Of a stretch of 64,000 nt of DNA, positions 1 to 8,702 are shown one piece after another. Every line of letters starts with the position of its first letter. Positions within the stretch are counted from its first letter, which is position 1. This DNA comes from Achromobacter anxifer (GTDB lineage Bacteria; Pseudomonadota; Gammaproteobacteria; Burkholderiales; Burkholderiaceae_B), in the NCBI RefSeq assembly GCF_903652925.1, contig NZ_CAHLAR010000001.1, positions 496,001 to 560,000 of the forward strand. The letters are read 5' to 3'. Under the pieces are notes generated by a model that had not been told where the DNA came from, did not search any database, and saw only the letters and a list, made by a program, of their open reading frames with translations. The translations under genes were made by a program, and so were the position numbers.

Positions 1-1935
1 CTGCTCGTCCACTTCGTCGCTGCGGCTCGCCGCCTGCGCTGCGGGCTCCTGGTCCTCGTCCAGCGCATCGGCATCCAAGGTCTGCACCTGGCTGGGCGTA
101 TCGACCAGCCGGTGCGCGTCGGCGAACGGCGCGAGACTGACGCCGGCGCCGGGCGCGAGCTTCACGCGATGCACCTTGAGGCCGAGCCGCGTGGCGAAGT
201 CGCCGAACAGACCGTAGCTATTGCCAGCCTCCACGATGAACAGCCTCGGCCGATAGATGGCCGTGACCTGGTTCAAGATGTTGTTGAGCGTTGCCGACTT
301 GCCAGAGCCGGTCGGCCCGAACAGGAACAGGTGCGCGTTCATCTGGCGGTCGAGCCGGTTCAAGGGATCGAAGGTGATCGGCCCGCCGCCGCGGTTGAAG
401 AACGTGATGCCCGGATGCCCCGTGCCCTGGCTGCGGCCCCACACCGGCGCAAGGTTCGCGGCGTGCTGCGCGAACATCAGTTGCGTGTACCACTGGCGCT
501 TGTCCAGCGCCGGATCGAACACGCACGGGAGCCAGCGCAGGTAGCTGTTCAGCGGCGCCACCTCGTCTTCCTCGCGCACCGGCTGCAGACCGGCGTTGAG
601 CATGACGTTGACCAGTTGCAGGCCGCGGGCGTCGAGCTGCGCCAGGTCGCGCCCGCGCAGGTAGAAGGCGAGCGCGCCGCGGTACAGCTTGTGCGCGCTG
701 CCGATCAGCCCGCGCGCTTCCTGCACGTCGCGGCGTGTCTGCTCCGAGGCCAGCGTCTCGCCGACCGACTTCTTGCTCAGGTGGTTCAGGTGAGCTTCGA
801 GCACGTCCTGCGGCGTCGCGACGACCGTCAGGCACATCACCGTGTCCTCGGGCATCTGGTCGAACAGCGCATTGACCGCATCGCCGCCCTTGCGGGTTTC
901 GCCGGTGACGTGGCCGGTGGCGGGCGGCATGCGCAGCCGGTCCATCACGATGACCCGGTGCGGCATGCCGTCGAACACCCAGGTGCCGTTCGCCATGTCC
1001 GAGCGCGGCTGGCCGAAGAACAGGCGGTGCGCGAAGTCCCCGCTGGCCAGCTCGATCTCGCCTTGCTCGGTTTCCTCGGGGTAACGGGTCAGCTCGTAGA
1101 AGCGCTCGCGGTCATCGGCGCTGGGGCCGAGCAGCGTCGGGTGCGGGTTGAACCAGCGCAGCAGCCAGTCGTGGATGTCGTCGGCCGCCATGCGCCGGGA
1201 CTTCACGCCCGCGTTGGCGAGGCCGCCCACGAGCCGGTCGCAGATCGTCGTCAGTGCCTGCTCGGGCGACTGACCGCGCCGCGATGCGGTCGTAGCGCTC
1301 GCACGCCGGTAGACCACCATGCGCACGCGCCGCACCTGGCCGCGCCACGGCAGGCGCGTCACCGTCGTGTCCTCGAACAGGCCGCCGGGCTTGGCGATGG
1401 CGCGCAGGTGATGGCCGAAGAAGCGCAGGTAGAAGTCGGTGAAGGCGCTGTCCTGGGCGCGCGGCCGAACGTAGTCGGCCAGCCCGCGCAGGTAGTTGTC
1501 CCAGCTCGATTCGTCCTGGGCATAGAGCTGCACCACCCAGGGGTTCTCGTCGAGTTCGTCGAAGGAGTCCTGCAGTGCGTTCTCCAGCGCATCGCGCGCC
1601 TGCCACAGCCAGGCCATCTCGCGGCCCTCGGTGCCCACCGGCGCCAGCTCGAAGAAGCCCGCCACCGACTGGCCGTCTTCCAGCAGCATGCTCTTGGAAC
1701 CCGGCAGGTACTCCACCCAAGGCAGCAGGTCGGCGAAGGACGGCGCCACACCGTAGAGCGCCTGCTGGTCCGCCTCGGTAGCAGGACGGTGCAGCCGGTC
1801 ATCCGCGACGGTGCCCGGCTCCGGGATGCCGTGTGCCGCCAGTGTCGTCACATGCCGCGACCAGGCATCCTCGTCGTGCAGCTCAGGGCCAGCCGATGCG
1901 AGGGCCTTGCGCGGCCAGGGCAAGGTCCAGGCCAT
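1..1935 (-). CDS. Conjugative transfer ATPase, PFL_4706 family (VirB4/TraC-like), 3' part outside window
   Basis: This is the energising ATPase of the ICE type IV secretion system, acting at the inner membrane during pilus assembly and DNA transfer. The minus-strand frame is open from the ATG at 1935 to the window edge, giving 645 codons. A Walker A motif, GPTGSGKS, lies near residue 538, so the Walker B and C-terminal parts are beyond position 1. The start ATG shares one base with the stop of the lipoprotein gene before it (TGATG), so the two are translationally coupled. The family call rests on length, motif and position as the last gene of a TraL-E-K-B-V-C-like order. Long frames on the other strand are shadows caused by high GC. 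Confidence 0.93.
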   Translation of the reverse strand, partial: MAWTLPWPRKALASAGPELHDEDAWSRHVTTLAAHGIPEPGTVADDRLHRPATEADQQALYGVAPSFADLLPWVEYLPGSKSMLLEDGQSVAGFFELAPVGTEGREMAWLWQARDALENALQDSFDELDENPWVVQLYAQDESSWDNYLRGLADYVRPRAQDSAFTDFYLRFFGHHLRAIAKPGGLFEDTTVTRLPWRGQVRRVRMVVYRRASATTASRRGQSPEQALTTICDRLVGGLANAGVKSRRMAADDIHDWLLRWFNPHPTLLGPSADDRERFYELTRYPEETEQGEIELASGDFAHRLFFGQPRSDMANGTWVFDGMPHRVIVMDRLRMPPATGHVTGETRKGGDAVNALFDQMPEDTVMCLTVVATPQDVLEAHLNHLSKKSVGETLASEQTRRDVQEARGLIGSAHKLYRGALAFYLRGRDLAQLDARGLQLVNVMLNAGLQPVREEDEVAPLNSYLRWLPCVFDPALDKRQWYTQLMFAQHAANLAPVWGRSQGTGHPGITFFNRGGGPITFDPLNRLDRQMNAHLFLFGPTGSGKSATLNNILNQVTAIYRPRLFIVEAGNSYGLFGDFATRLGLKVHRVKLAPGAGVSLAPFADAHRLVDTPSQVQTLDADALDEDQEPAAQAASRSDEVDEQ

Positions 1936-2369
1936 CAGTAGTCCTCCAGGCGTTCGCCGGGCATGGCGTACTGGACCCTCTGATACAGGGGAAAGACGGT
2001 GGTGTAGCCAGGCACTGGCACCGGATCGCTGCCAGCCAGGTGCGGGAACACGTACATGACCAGATCGGGGTTGGGGAGCCGGTGGAACTGGCGGTAGATC
2101 TCGTTGGCCGCGGTGCGCGTGTAGGCGGTAGCGGCGGCGGGCGCCGCATGCACGTCGGCCTCCGTCAGCGGCCGGCGCAGGCCCTGGCGTGCATCGAGCA
2201 GTTGCCGCGCCGCTTGCCCGCCGCCGGCACTGCCGCCCGTCTCCTGGTTCCACACGTCGAGCATGGTGTAGTCGCCGTGCGGGAGTACCTTGTCCTTGCT
2301 GGTGGCGCAGCCGCCCAGCACCACGACCGCGCACAGCACCACGGCCGATTCAATCCAAATCCGACGCAT
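1935..2369 (-). CDS. TIGR03751 family conjugative transfer lipoprotein (TraV/VirB7-like)
   Basis: A 144-residue predicted outer-membrane lipoprotein of the transfer apparatus. It begins with a short positive stretch, a hydrophobic core and a lipobox ending in GGC (residues about 18-20, followed by ATSKDK). The frame stays open further upstream, but the upstream residues read as low-complexity shadow, so the start is placed at the ATG at 2369 just ahead of the signal peptide. It overlaps the end of the TIGR03752 gene by 20 bases and the VirB4 start by one. Its place between a VirB10-like and a VirB4-like gene suggests a TraV/VirB7 role. That role is inferred from order and lipobox. Confidence 0.88.
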   Translation of the reverse strand: MRRIWIESAVVLCAVVVLGGCATSKDKVLPHGDYTMLDVWNQETGGSAGGGQAARQLLDARQGLRRPLTEADVHAAPAAATAYTRTAANEIYRQFHRLPNPDLVMYVFPHLAGSDPVPVPGYTTVFPLYQRVQYAMPGERLEDY

Positions 2370-3816
2370 GCTTGCCTCCGATGCGGTGATTGACCCGGCG
2401 CCCCTTGGCGTCGTAGTCGATGTTGAGCGGCTGCTCCAGGTGCACGGCGACCTTGGCGCCGGGGCGCACGTAGACGGCGGCGAAGGCCTGCCCGTAAAGC
2501 TTGTTGACCCAATCGGCCATGTCGCGCACACCGCCGGCCAGGATGCGGCCCATGGCCTCGTTGCCGGTAATGCCCACCGTGCCGAGCGAGCCGTTGCTGT
2601 TGGCGACCACGGCCACGCTGCCGTTGTCCGACTTGATGAGGGAGGCCGCACCGGCACCGGCCGCGGTGATGAGGGCCTGCGAACCGAGGTACTGCTGCGC
2701 GTTGCTGCGCCGTTCCCCGCTGACGCAGGGGACGCCGTAGGGGTCGCTGATCCAGCCCAGGCCGCCGTGCGTGGTGCTGTTCGCGTTGCCGCCCGAGCCG
2801 CCGTTCTGGTTGCGGTTGCCGTCCTCCGGCATGGTGCGCACCGTGCCGTCGTTGAAGACGAACGTCACCGAGCGGATTTGCCCGCGCACGCAGGAAAGCG
2901 TCCAGTCGCCCGAGGCCGTGCCGCTGACCACCGCGCCCGCCACGTCGGGAATGTCGATGCCGTTGGCGGTGAGGTTGTCCGGGCCGATCAGCACCTTGAA
3001 GGGGTACGGGTCGTTGACCGTGCCGTCGATCGGCACGCGGCCGATCAGCGCGGTCATCGCGATGGAGCCCATCAGCGTCGAGTTCGACGGCACCGTGTAG
3101 ACCGGCTTGGACGACGTGCCCACGGCGCGGCTGCCTGCATCCGCGACGGTGCTGGCCACGTTGTCGGCCGTGTCGGAAAGCGTCTTCTGCGCCGGCCCGA
3201 AGCTGGTCGGAAAGTTCAGGCCGCCGCTGCTGCCGTTCTTCGCCGAAGGCTTCGCATCGTCCGGTTCCACCCAGCGCGTGCCGCTGGTGCTGCGCGCGGC
3301 GCCGCCCTGGCTGCCGCTGAAGCCCTTGCCGTCGCCGTCCTCCAGGCCGAGCCCGACCGGCAGATCGGCCTGGCCGCCCTTGCCGGAAAGCCCATCCAGG
3401 CGCCGCTGCAGGTCTTGCAGCAGGCCCTGGGTCTGCTGGCGGTCGCCGGCCAACTGCTCGCGGTCCTGCTGCAGGCGGCCGCGTTCACCATCCAGCGCGG
3501 ACTGGATGCGCTGGTCGATCGCGCTTTCCCGCGCGCGCATACGCTCGTTCTCGCTCTTCTGGTTCTTGTTGTCGTTGAGCGCCGTCTGCAGCTCGTTGCG
3601 CAACTGCTTGACCTGGGCCACCAGTGTGGCAACGGTATCGCGCGGCGTGTCGCCCTCGATGCCCAGCGCCTTCATCTCTTCGGGCGTGAGCGAGTTGGCG
3701 CTGCCGGCCGGAACGGGCTTGGCGCCGCGATCCCCGGAGAACATCTTGATGCCGACGAACAGCAGCACCAGCGCCATCGGGATCAGCAGCCACTTCAGGA
3801 GGGGGTTACTTTTCAT
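2350..3816 (-). CDS. TIGR03752 family integrating conjugative element protein (TraB/VirB10-like)
   Basis: A 488-residue inner-membrane-anchored channel scaffold protein. It has one N-terminal membrane segment (about residues 8-25), then a long charged coiled-coil region (about 45-150, rich in Q, L, E and R), a Gly/Ser linker, and a C-terminal beta-rich domain as in VirB10/TraB proteins that bridge both membranes. The start is the ATG at 3816, because AGGAGGT lies seven bases upstream. A GTG three codons earlier overlaps that ribosome site and is less likely. It overlaps the TIGR03749 stop by 11 bases. Confidence 0.9.
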   Translation of the reverse strand: MKSNPLLKWLLIPMALVLLFVGIKMFSGDRGAKPVPAGSANSLTPEEMKALGIEGDTPRDTVATLVAQVKQLRNELQTALNDNKNQKSENERMRARESAIDQRIQSALDGERGRLQQDREQLAGDRQQTQGLLQDLQRRLDGLSGKGGQADLPVGLGLEDGDGKGFSGSQGGAARSTSGTRWVEPDDAKPSAKNGSSGGLNFPTSFGPAQKTLSDTADNVASTVADAGSRAVGTSSKPVYTVPSNSTLMGSIAMTALIGRVPIDGTVNDPYPFKVLIGPDNLTANGIDIPDVAGAVVSGTASGDWTLSCVRGQIRSVTFVFNDGTVRTMPEDGNRNQNGGSGGNANSTTHGGLGWISDPYGVPCVSGERRSNAQQYLGSQALITAAGAGAASLIKSDNGSVAVVANSNGSLGTVGITGNEAMGRILAGGVRDMADWVNKLYGQAFAAVYVRPGAKVAVHLEQPLNIDYDAKGRRVNHRIGGKHASDLD

Positions 3817-4726
3817 GGCGGGCACCTCCTTCGGCCTGGCCGGCCGCCGCGGCCGGCGGCAGGTTCACCGTCGCGTCGATCGGTGAGAGCTTGGGCAGCA
3901 GCGACTCGGCCAGGCCGTGGCCACGGGTCACGAGGTAGACCACCGTGGTGTCGGCGGCGCGGCCGGCCGGCGCCAGATTCGGGTGCTGGAAGGTCGCGGC
4001 GAGAAAGTCGCCCTGCAGCGCGCGGGGATCGAGGTCGAGCCAGCGCCCGGAGGCGTTGGTGAGCTTCACCGCCGTCACCCACTGGTCTTCGAGCCGCCAA
4101 GCGGCCAGCGCCTGCGCACGCACCGGCAGTGTGGGCAGCAAGGTGGAAAGCTCCAGCCCACGGCGCAGATTGACGCGGCCGAGGCCGGGAACGGGCTCCA
4201 CGGTGCGCAGCGGCGCGTAGAGGTTCTGCGCCGCATAGCGCGTGAGCACAACCGCCACCGGCGTGGCGCGCTTCGCTGCGGGTACGGTGCGCTCCGCATC
4301 GTCGTCCGCCGGCTTGGCCGGCTCGCCGTAGCGCGTCGCCGGCACGTCGCCTTCGACGATGCGCACGGGTTCGAGTGCAGGCTGGCCCGCCTTCGCCGGC
4401 TCGGCCGCGATGTCCAGCAGGATCAGCGCGCCCGACTCCACGTCCTGCAGTTGCAGCCGTGTGGGCGGGATCGGCGCGCTCGCGCGCAGGTAGATCGCGC
4501 CACCAGCGCTCTGCACGCGCAACTGCTCGCCAACCGTGGGCGGCACACCGATGCGCACGTTGCGCTCGATGAACACCACGCGCTCCTGGCCGACCACCAG
4601 CGGCACCGCCAGCGGCAGGCGCTCCCAGCGCAGGATTTCGACGGCATGGGCCGCAGGCACGAAGGCCAGGCACAGCAGCAGGCCAGCCAGGGCCGCCGCA
4701 GATGAACGCTTCACGAGGGACTTCAT
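3806..4726 (-). CDS. TIGR03749 family integrating conjugative element protein (TraK-like)
   Basis: A 306-residue exported protein with a clear Sec signal peptide (lysines, a leucine/alanine core, cleavage after AHA near residue 27), so it acts in the periplasm or at the outer membrane. Family and position, between TraE-like and TraB-like genes, suggest a TraK/VirB9-like part of the core complex. The open frame runs far upstream, but residues before the ATG at 4726 are shadow sequence of the preceding gene. The ATG overlaps the PFL_4703 stop by four bases, which supports this start. Confidence 0.9.
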   Translation of the reverse strand: MKSLVKRSSAAALAGLLLCLAFVPAAHAVEILRWERLPLAVPLVVGQERVVFIERNVRIGVPPTVGEQLRVQSAGGAIYLRASAPIPPTRLQLQDVESGALILLDIAAEPAKAGQPALEPVRIVEGDVPATRYGEPAKPADDDAERTVPAAKRATPVAVVLTRYAAQNLYAPLRTVEPVPGLGRVNLRRGLELSTLLPTLPVRAQALAAWRLEDQWVTAVKLTNASGRWLDLDPRALQGDFLAATFQHPNLAPAGRAADTTVVYLVTRGHGLAESLLPKLSPIDATVNLPPAAAAGQAEGGARHEK

Positions 4727-5415
4727 GGGGTGTCTCCCTGCAAGTTGGAGCCGGCGCTTGCGGCCCGGCCGGGCGGCGCCGCAGGCGGCGGGGTCTCGAT
4801 GCGCTCCGGCGCGCGTGCATGGCAGTCCAGCGCCAGGCCGAAGGGGTTGCGCTCGGGGTCCACGTCCATGCGCACAACCTTGAGTGCATAGCGCACGAGC
4901 GCGCGCTTGACCTGCTCGGCGCCCAGGTACTCGTCGGCGCTCACGTCCAGCGTGACGATCCAGTTGTTGGCCGACACGGTGCGCACGCGCATGGCCGGCT
5001 CGTCGCCGTAGCCGCGGCCGGGAATCTCGTAGATGCCGCGCACGCGCTGGCGTAGCTCGCCGTTGCTGCGCCGGAATTCGTAGTCCTGCTGCAGGAAGGC
5101 ACGGCAGCTCGGCGTGAAGTACGCAGACAGTGCATGCAGGTTGCGCGGGTAGTCCTGCTCGCCATTGGTCGGCCAGCGCTGGGCCTGCTGCCAAATGTAG
5201 AAGGTGAAGGCGTAGACGCTCTCCGGCGGCACGTCCCACCACTTGCGCGTGCTGCCCGAGCGCAGGTCGGGTGGCACGTGGATGGTCAGGCTCTTGGGTG
5301 CGCTCCACCAGCCGAAGCCGAGCAGCAGCGCCACGACGAACAGTGCGGCGCCAGCCAGGCGCAAGGTCTTCACATGCGCCTGCAGGTGCGCGACCTCGTT
5401 CTTGAATCGGCTCAT
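4723..5415 (-). CDS. PFL_4703 family integrating conjugative element protein (TraE/VirB8-like)
   Basis: A 230-residue bitopic inner-membrane protein with a short cytoplasmic N-terminus, one membrane segment at about residues 19-37 and a periplasmic domain with many aromatic residues. The topology and place in the operon match TraE/VirB8-like assembly factors. The C-terminal 30 residues are Pro/Ala-rich. It overlaps both neighbours by four bases, so it is part of one tightly coupled operon with TIGR03750 before it and TIGR03749 after it. Confidence 0.9.
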   Translation of the reverse strand: MSRFKNEVAHLQAHVKTLRLAGAALFVVALLLGFGWWSAPKSLTIHVPPDLRSGSTRKWWDVPPESVYAFTFYIWQQAQRWPTNGEQDYPRNLHALSAYFTPSCRAFLQQDYEFRRSNGELRQRVRGIYEIPGRGYGDEPAMRVRTVSANNWIVTLDVSADEYLGAEQVKRALVRYALKVVRMDVDPERNPFGLALDCHARAPERIETPPPAAPPGRAASAGSNLQGDTP

Positions 5416-5840
5416 GGTCTACCTCGACGCAGGGACGGATCGGGCCGCAGGCGCCGCGTGGACCACCAGCCCGACCGGGTGATGAGCTGGCCCCCGCCCG
5501 CATGCGCAGCCAGCGCGGGGTAGCGCAGCGCGAGGCGCCACTGGAGCTGGCGGTACAGCCAGGTGTCGGGCCGGCCGCGCTTCCACCGCCGCAGCAGGCC
5601 GCCGCCCACGAAGACACCGACACCGATGCCGGCGACGATCAGCGTGGGCACCATCGCGATGCTGTGCGTCAGCCAGGCCAGCGGTACGCCGGCCACGAGA
5701 CCGGCCGCGCCGGACAGCCCGGCGCAGACCCACAGCTCGTCGGCCGTGAGCCCGCGCACGACCACAGGGTGGCGGTTGAGGCGGTGCGGCAGGAAGGTCA
5801 CGAGCCCGTCGCGCGACGGACTCTCCAGGGCGCCGGCCAT
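5412..5840 (-). CDS. TIGR03750 family conjugal transfer protein (TraL-like)
   Basis: A 142-residue membrane protein with two hydrophobic segments (about residues 38-58 and 63-83) and a basic C-terminus (WSTRRLRPD, then SLRRGRP). Size, topology and position at the head of a TraL-E-K-B-V-C-like gene order fit a TraL/VirB3-like component. It follows TIGR03745 by 12 bases and overlaps PFL_4703 by four. Confidence 0.88.
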   Translation of the reverse strand: MAGALESPSRDGLVTFLPHRLNRHPVVVRGLTADELWVCAGLSGAAGLVAGVPLAWLTHSIAMVPTLIVAGIGVGVFVGGGLLRRWKRGRPDTWLYRQLQWRLALRYPALAAHAGGGQLITRSGWWSTRRLRPDPSLRRGRP

Positions 5841-5852
5841 CGTTGCCGGGCC

Positions 5853-6230
5853 TTACAGGACGCCGGTAGCCTTGGTCAGCAGCCAGATGCCGACGACCAG
5901 CAGGATCGCGCCCACCGCGACGGTCAACCCGAACTGCCCCCACGTTGCGCGGCCGGTGTGGATCTCGGCGTAGCGCGTGTAGGCGTGGTAGCAGACGCCG
6001 ACGAACATCGAGGCGACGACGAGCAGCGCGATCAGCAGCACGATGTCGTAGCCGTAGTTTTGCAGCGTCTGCATGATGCCGCTGCCGGTGCCGCGCGACG
6101 GGTCTTCCAGCGTGGGAAGGTCGGCGAACGACGGCAGCGGCGTGGCGGCGATGCCCAGCGGGATCAGCAGCGCGGCGATGCGCGCGGCGGGCCGCGACGT
6201 GGGACGGCGAGAAGTAGCGGGAGCGTTCAT
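5853..6230 (-). CDS. TIGR03745 family integrating conjugative element membrane protein (pilin-like)
   Basis: A 125-residue protein with an Arg-rich N-terminus and signal peptide (cleavage probably after SFA near residue 36), then two membrane segments (about 62-83 and 100-120). A small precursor with two hydrophobic helices is the layout of VirB2/TraA-type pilins, so a pilin role is plausible but inferred. It lies between TIGR03758 and TIGR03750 in the conserved order. Confidence 0.88.
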   Translation of the reverse strand: MNAPATSRRPTSRPAARIAALLIPLGIAATPLPSFADLPTLEDPSRGTGSGIMQTLQNYGYDIVLLIALLVVASMFVGVCYHAYTRYAEIHTGRATWGQFGLTVAVGAILLVVGIWLLTKATGVL

Positions 6231-6251
6231 GGCGAAGTACCTTTCATGGGG

Positions 6252-6491
6252 TCAGGACAGGAGGAAAAAGCCCAGCACCAGGTACATCGCGACGAAGCGC
6301 ACGATGACGCCGAGGAACTGGCGTTGGGTCAGGTGGTGCTCGGCCCAGCCGACATAGGCAGTGCGCATCGCCCACACGCCCCACAGCAGCAGGATGGCGA
6401 AGACGAAGCCGAGCACGACGGTGGAGACGGCCCCGGGCGCGAAGCCGCCGTTGGCCGTGAAGGCGGCGACCTGATCGGCGGAAGGCGTCAT
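6252..6491 (-). CDS. TIGR03758 family integrating conjugative element protein
   Basis: A 79-residue small membrane protein with two hydrophobic stretches (about 20-40 and 60-79) and almost no soluble part. The family is found only in this ICE group between the RAQPRD and TIGR03745 genes. Its biochemical role is unknown. The start overlaps the RAQPRD stop by four bases. Confidence 0.88.
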   Translation of the reverse strand: MTPSADQVAAFTANGGFAPGAVSTVVLGFVFAILLLWGVWAMRTAYVGWAEHHLTQRQFLGVIVRFVAMYLVLGFFLLS

Positions 6492-6895
6492 GGCGACGGC
6501 GCCTCCTTGGGCGACGTCGCAGGCGCCGCGTTACTGCGCGTGTAGTCACCGGCCAGCGGCACGGGATCACGCGGCTGGGCGCGTTGCGGAACGAGGTAGT
6601 CGCGCACGCCGGTGCGCACGCGCTCCAGGTCGGCGCGCAGCCGCGCGTAGTCGAAGTGGTAGCGGGCGCGCTCCTGCGGCGCGGTGGTGGCGGCGTGCTC
6701 GGCGAGGCGGTCCAGCAGTTCGAGCTGGCGCGTTACCGCGGCGAGCATCTCGCGCTCCGCAGCGTTGTCGGAGGCGTCAGCGGCGATGGCGGGCTGCAAT
6801 CCGGCAGCGGCAAGCAGCAGCGCGGCAACACGCACGGCCCAGGGTGCCTCGACGGCGAAGCGCCGAACCTGCGCGGGATTGCGAGTGGTTTCCAT
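6488..6895 (-). CDS. RAQPRD family integrative conjugative element protein
   Basis: A 135-residue exported protein with the family-defining RAQPRDP string near residue 105. It has an N-terminal signal region (hydrophobic about 20-38) and a helical domain with repeated Leu/Arg positions. In this ICE group it normally follows TIGR03747 directly. Here the two are separated by about 7.4 kb of cargo. It is the first gene of the coupled block 6895 to 1. The 200 bases upstream (6896-7095) hold no gene I can recognise. Confidence 0.9.
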   Translation of the reverse strand: METTRNPAQVRRFAVEAPWAVRVAALLLAAAGLQPAIAADASDNAAEREMLAAVTRQLELLDRLAEHAATTAPQERARYHFDYARLRADLERVRTGVRDYLVPQRAQPRDPVPLAGDYTRSNAAPATSPKEAPSP

Positions 6896-7095
6896 CGAGC
6901 CGTTCTCCGAGGGATGCGGATGGCTCGATGCTCAAACGGCCGGTCTTCCGGCGCCGCAATCAATCGGAACCGGCCAGCCACCGCTTTCCGCGGCAAACTC
7001 CGCTGCAGAGGAAGGAATTTCCCCGATGACGTCGTCTTTAATGCACTACCGTCTGAGTGGAGGTGCAAGTCAAGACGATGATGGTTGTTGCGCTA

Positions 7096-8209
7096 TTGAT
7101 CAGGCCCGTGCGTACTTGAATTTTTCTGCACCACCCTCAACTGGGATTCATGCAAGCAACCGACATGAGATCGCTGAGCCGCGAAGCGCGGCACGAACGC
7201 CGCGTTCAGGTCATCCGACTGCGCAAAGCCGGCAACACGTACGACGAAATCGCCGTACTCACCGGCCTGAGCCGCACGGGCGTCTTCAACATCTGCAAGC
7301 GCCATGAAGCGCTGGGCGCCAAGGCCTTGCACGACACCATCGGAGGCCGCAAGGTGGGAGAAAACCGCTTGCTCGATGCCGCGCAGGAGGGCCAGGTTCG
7401 CAAGCTCATTGCCGACAAGACACCCGATCAGCTGAAGATGCCCTACGCGCTGTGGAGCCGCGCTGCAGTGGCCCAACTCATCGAGCAGCGGTTTGGCATT
7501 CGATTGCAGGTGCGCACCATGGGCAAGTACCTGGCGCGCTGGGGCTTCACACCGCAAAAGCCGATGAAGAAGGCCTACGAGCAGTCACCGGCGGCCGTCA
7601 AGAAATGGCTCGATGAGGACTACCCCGCCATCGCCGCGCGCGCCAAGGCCGAAGGGGCGGAGATTCATTGGGGCGACGAGAGCGGGCTGCGCAGCGACGA
7701 CGTGCGCGGCCGAGGTTTCGCGCCCAAGGGCCAGACGCCGGTGGTGCGGGTCAACAACAAGCGCCACGGCCTGTCTGTCATCTCTACCGTCACCAACAAG
7801 GGGCAGATGCGCTGGCGCATTTTTGACGGCGCGCTCAACACCACGATCCTGATCGACTTTCTGCGCCGCCTGATCAAGGGACAGACCAGAAAGCTATTTC
7901 TGATCCTGGACAACCTGCGGGTGCATCACGCCAGGCATGTCAAGGCCTGGCTGGCAGAGCATGCCGATGCCATCGAGGTGTTCTACCTACCGAGCTACAG
8001 CCCGGAGTTGAACCCGGATGAGATGGCCAATGCAGACATCAAGCAGGCGGTAACCAAGCAGGCGCCGGCGCGCACGAAGCTGCAATTGGTGAAGGCCGCC
8101 GCAAAGCACTTACGCAGCGTGCAACGCCAGCCCGAACGAATTCGCAAGTATTTCGAGCACGGCCCTGTTCGCTATGCAGCTTGATGCAAGTTCACAGGGG
8201 CCGGATCAA
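7096..8209 (+). mobile_element. IS630-family insertion sequence, complete, TA target duplication
   Basis: The element is 1114 bases and bounded by imperfect terminal inverted repeats: the left end starts TTGATCAGGCCC and the right end, read inward, starts TTGATCCGGCCCC. Both outer flanks are TA (7094-7095 and 8210-8211), the target duplication typical of IS630. It carries one intact transposase gene. The right end lies only five bases past the cap3 stop codon, so the insertion is at the 3' edge of the defence operon and breaks no gene. Confidence 0.9.
7150..8184 (+). CDS. IS630-family transposase
   Basis: A 344-residue DDE transposase. An N-terminal helix-turn-helix region (about 20-60) is followed by a DDE domain with catalytic acids in GDESG (D176), ILDNLRVHH (D254) and LNPDE (E291), the spacing and signature of IS630/Tc1-mariner enzymes. 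The frame is intact with no stop or frameshift, so the element may be active. ATG 7165 is an alternative start. It is transcribed against both flanking ICE operons. Confidence 0.95.
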   Translation: MQATDMRSLSREARHERRVQVIRLRKAGNTYDEIAVLTGLSRTGVFNICKRHEALGAKALHDTIGGRKVGENRLLDAAQEGQVRKLIADKTPDQLKMPYALWSRAAVAQLIEQRFGIRLQVRTMGKYLARWGFTPQKPMKKAYEQSPAAVKKWLDEDYPAIAARAKAEGAEIHWGDESGLRSDDVRGRGFAPKGQTPVVRVNNKRHGLSVISTVTNKGQMRWRIFDGALNTTILIDFLRRLIKGQTRKLFLILDNLRVHHARHVKAWLAEHADAIEVFYLPSYSPELNPDEMANADIKQAVTKQAPARTKLQLVKAAAKHLRSVQRQPERIRKYFEHGPVRYAA

Positions 8210-8216
8210 TAGTGCT

Positions 8217-8702
8217 CTACTCCACGGGGAAGAATATCGACCCTTCGCCTGATCTCGGCACCAACTCTGCATACAGAGATCTACGCCCGATGATGACAGC
8301 GAGCACTGGCCGCTTGTCCCGACGCTGCGCTGCCAACAAAGTCCATTCAGATCTGTCAAGGCTAGAAGGCTGGGGATGGTCTTCCGGGTGGGTATGCCAT
8401 TCGCCTAAATAGCGGACAGTTCCCTGACTCGCCGTCCATCGCGACAACGCAATAGCCTCATGACCAAACGGCATCCGCTCGAACAGATAGCGAAACCGCT
8501 TGTCCCACGCGGTAGGAACCGTCGCCTGCTCAATGAGCAAATGGGCTCCATGTACAGAACCAAGCAAGAGTCCGCCCGCTTCGCAGTCGGCATCACTAGC
8601 CTGGATATGCTGACTGAATGTCTCCAGCGTCTGGGTCGAAAAATGCAGCAACCTGCTCTTGTCGCCAGTTGCCCAGGACCCTAGGAATTGCATAGAGGGC
8701 AA
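8217..8702 (-). CDS. cap3: CBASS Cap3, JAB/MPN+ isopeptidase
   Basis: A 161-residue zinc isopeptidase of the JAMM family. The full motif is visible: catalytic Glu41 in EAGGLLLG, His103 and His105 in EWHTHP, then a Pro-Ser pair and Asp116. In type II CBASS, Cap3 removes the cyclase from the targets to which Cap2 has joined it, and so tunes defence. It is the last gene of the operon and its start overlaps cap2 by 22 bases. The IS630 insertion begins just after its stop codon. Confidence 0.93.
   Translation of the reverse strand: MPSMQFLGSWATGDKSRLLHFSTQTLETFSQHIQASDADCEAGGLLLGSVHGAHLLIEQATVPTAWDKRFRYLFERMPFGHEAIALSRWTASQGTVRYLGEWHTHPEDHPQPSSLDRSEWTLLAAQRRDKRPVLAVIIGRRSLYAELVPRSGEGSIFFPVE

Noticed and set aside
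112-1941. A 609-codon plus-strand open frame
   Set aside because: It is antisense to the VirB4-like gene, has a repetitive Arg/His/Val-rich composition typical of high-GC shadow frames, and no domain.
3806-5623. A 605-codon minus-strand frame that could suggest a fused protein
   Set aside because: Only the part from 4726 has a signal peptide and family pattern. The upstream part is a shifted shadow of PFL_4703 and TIGR03750.
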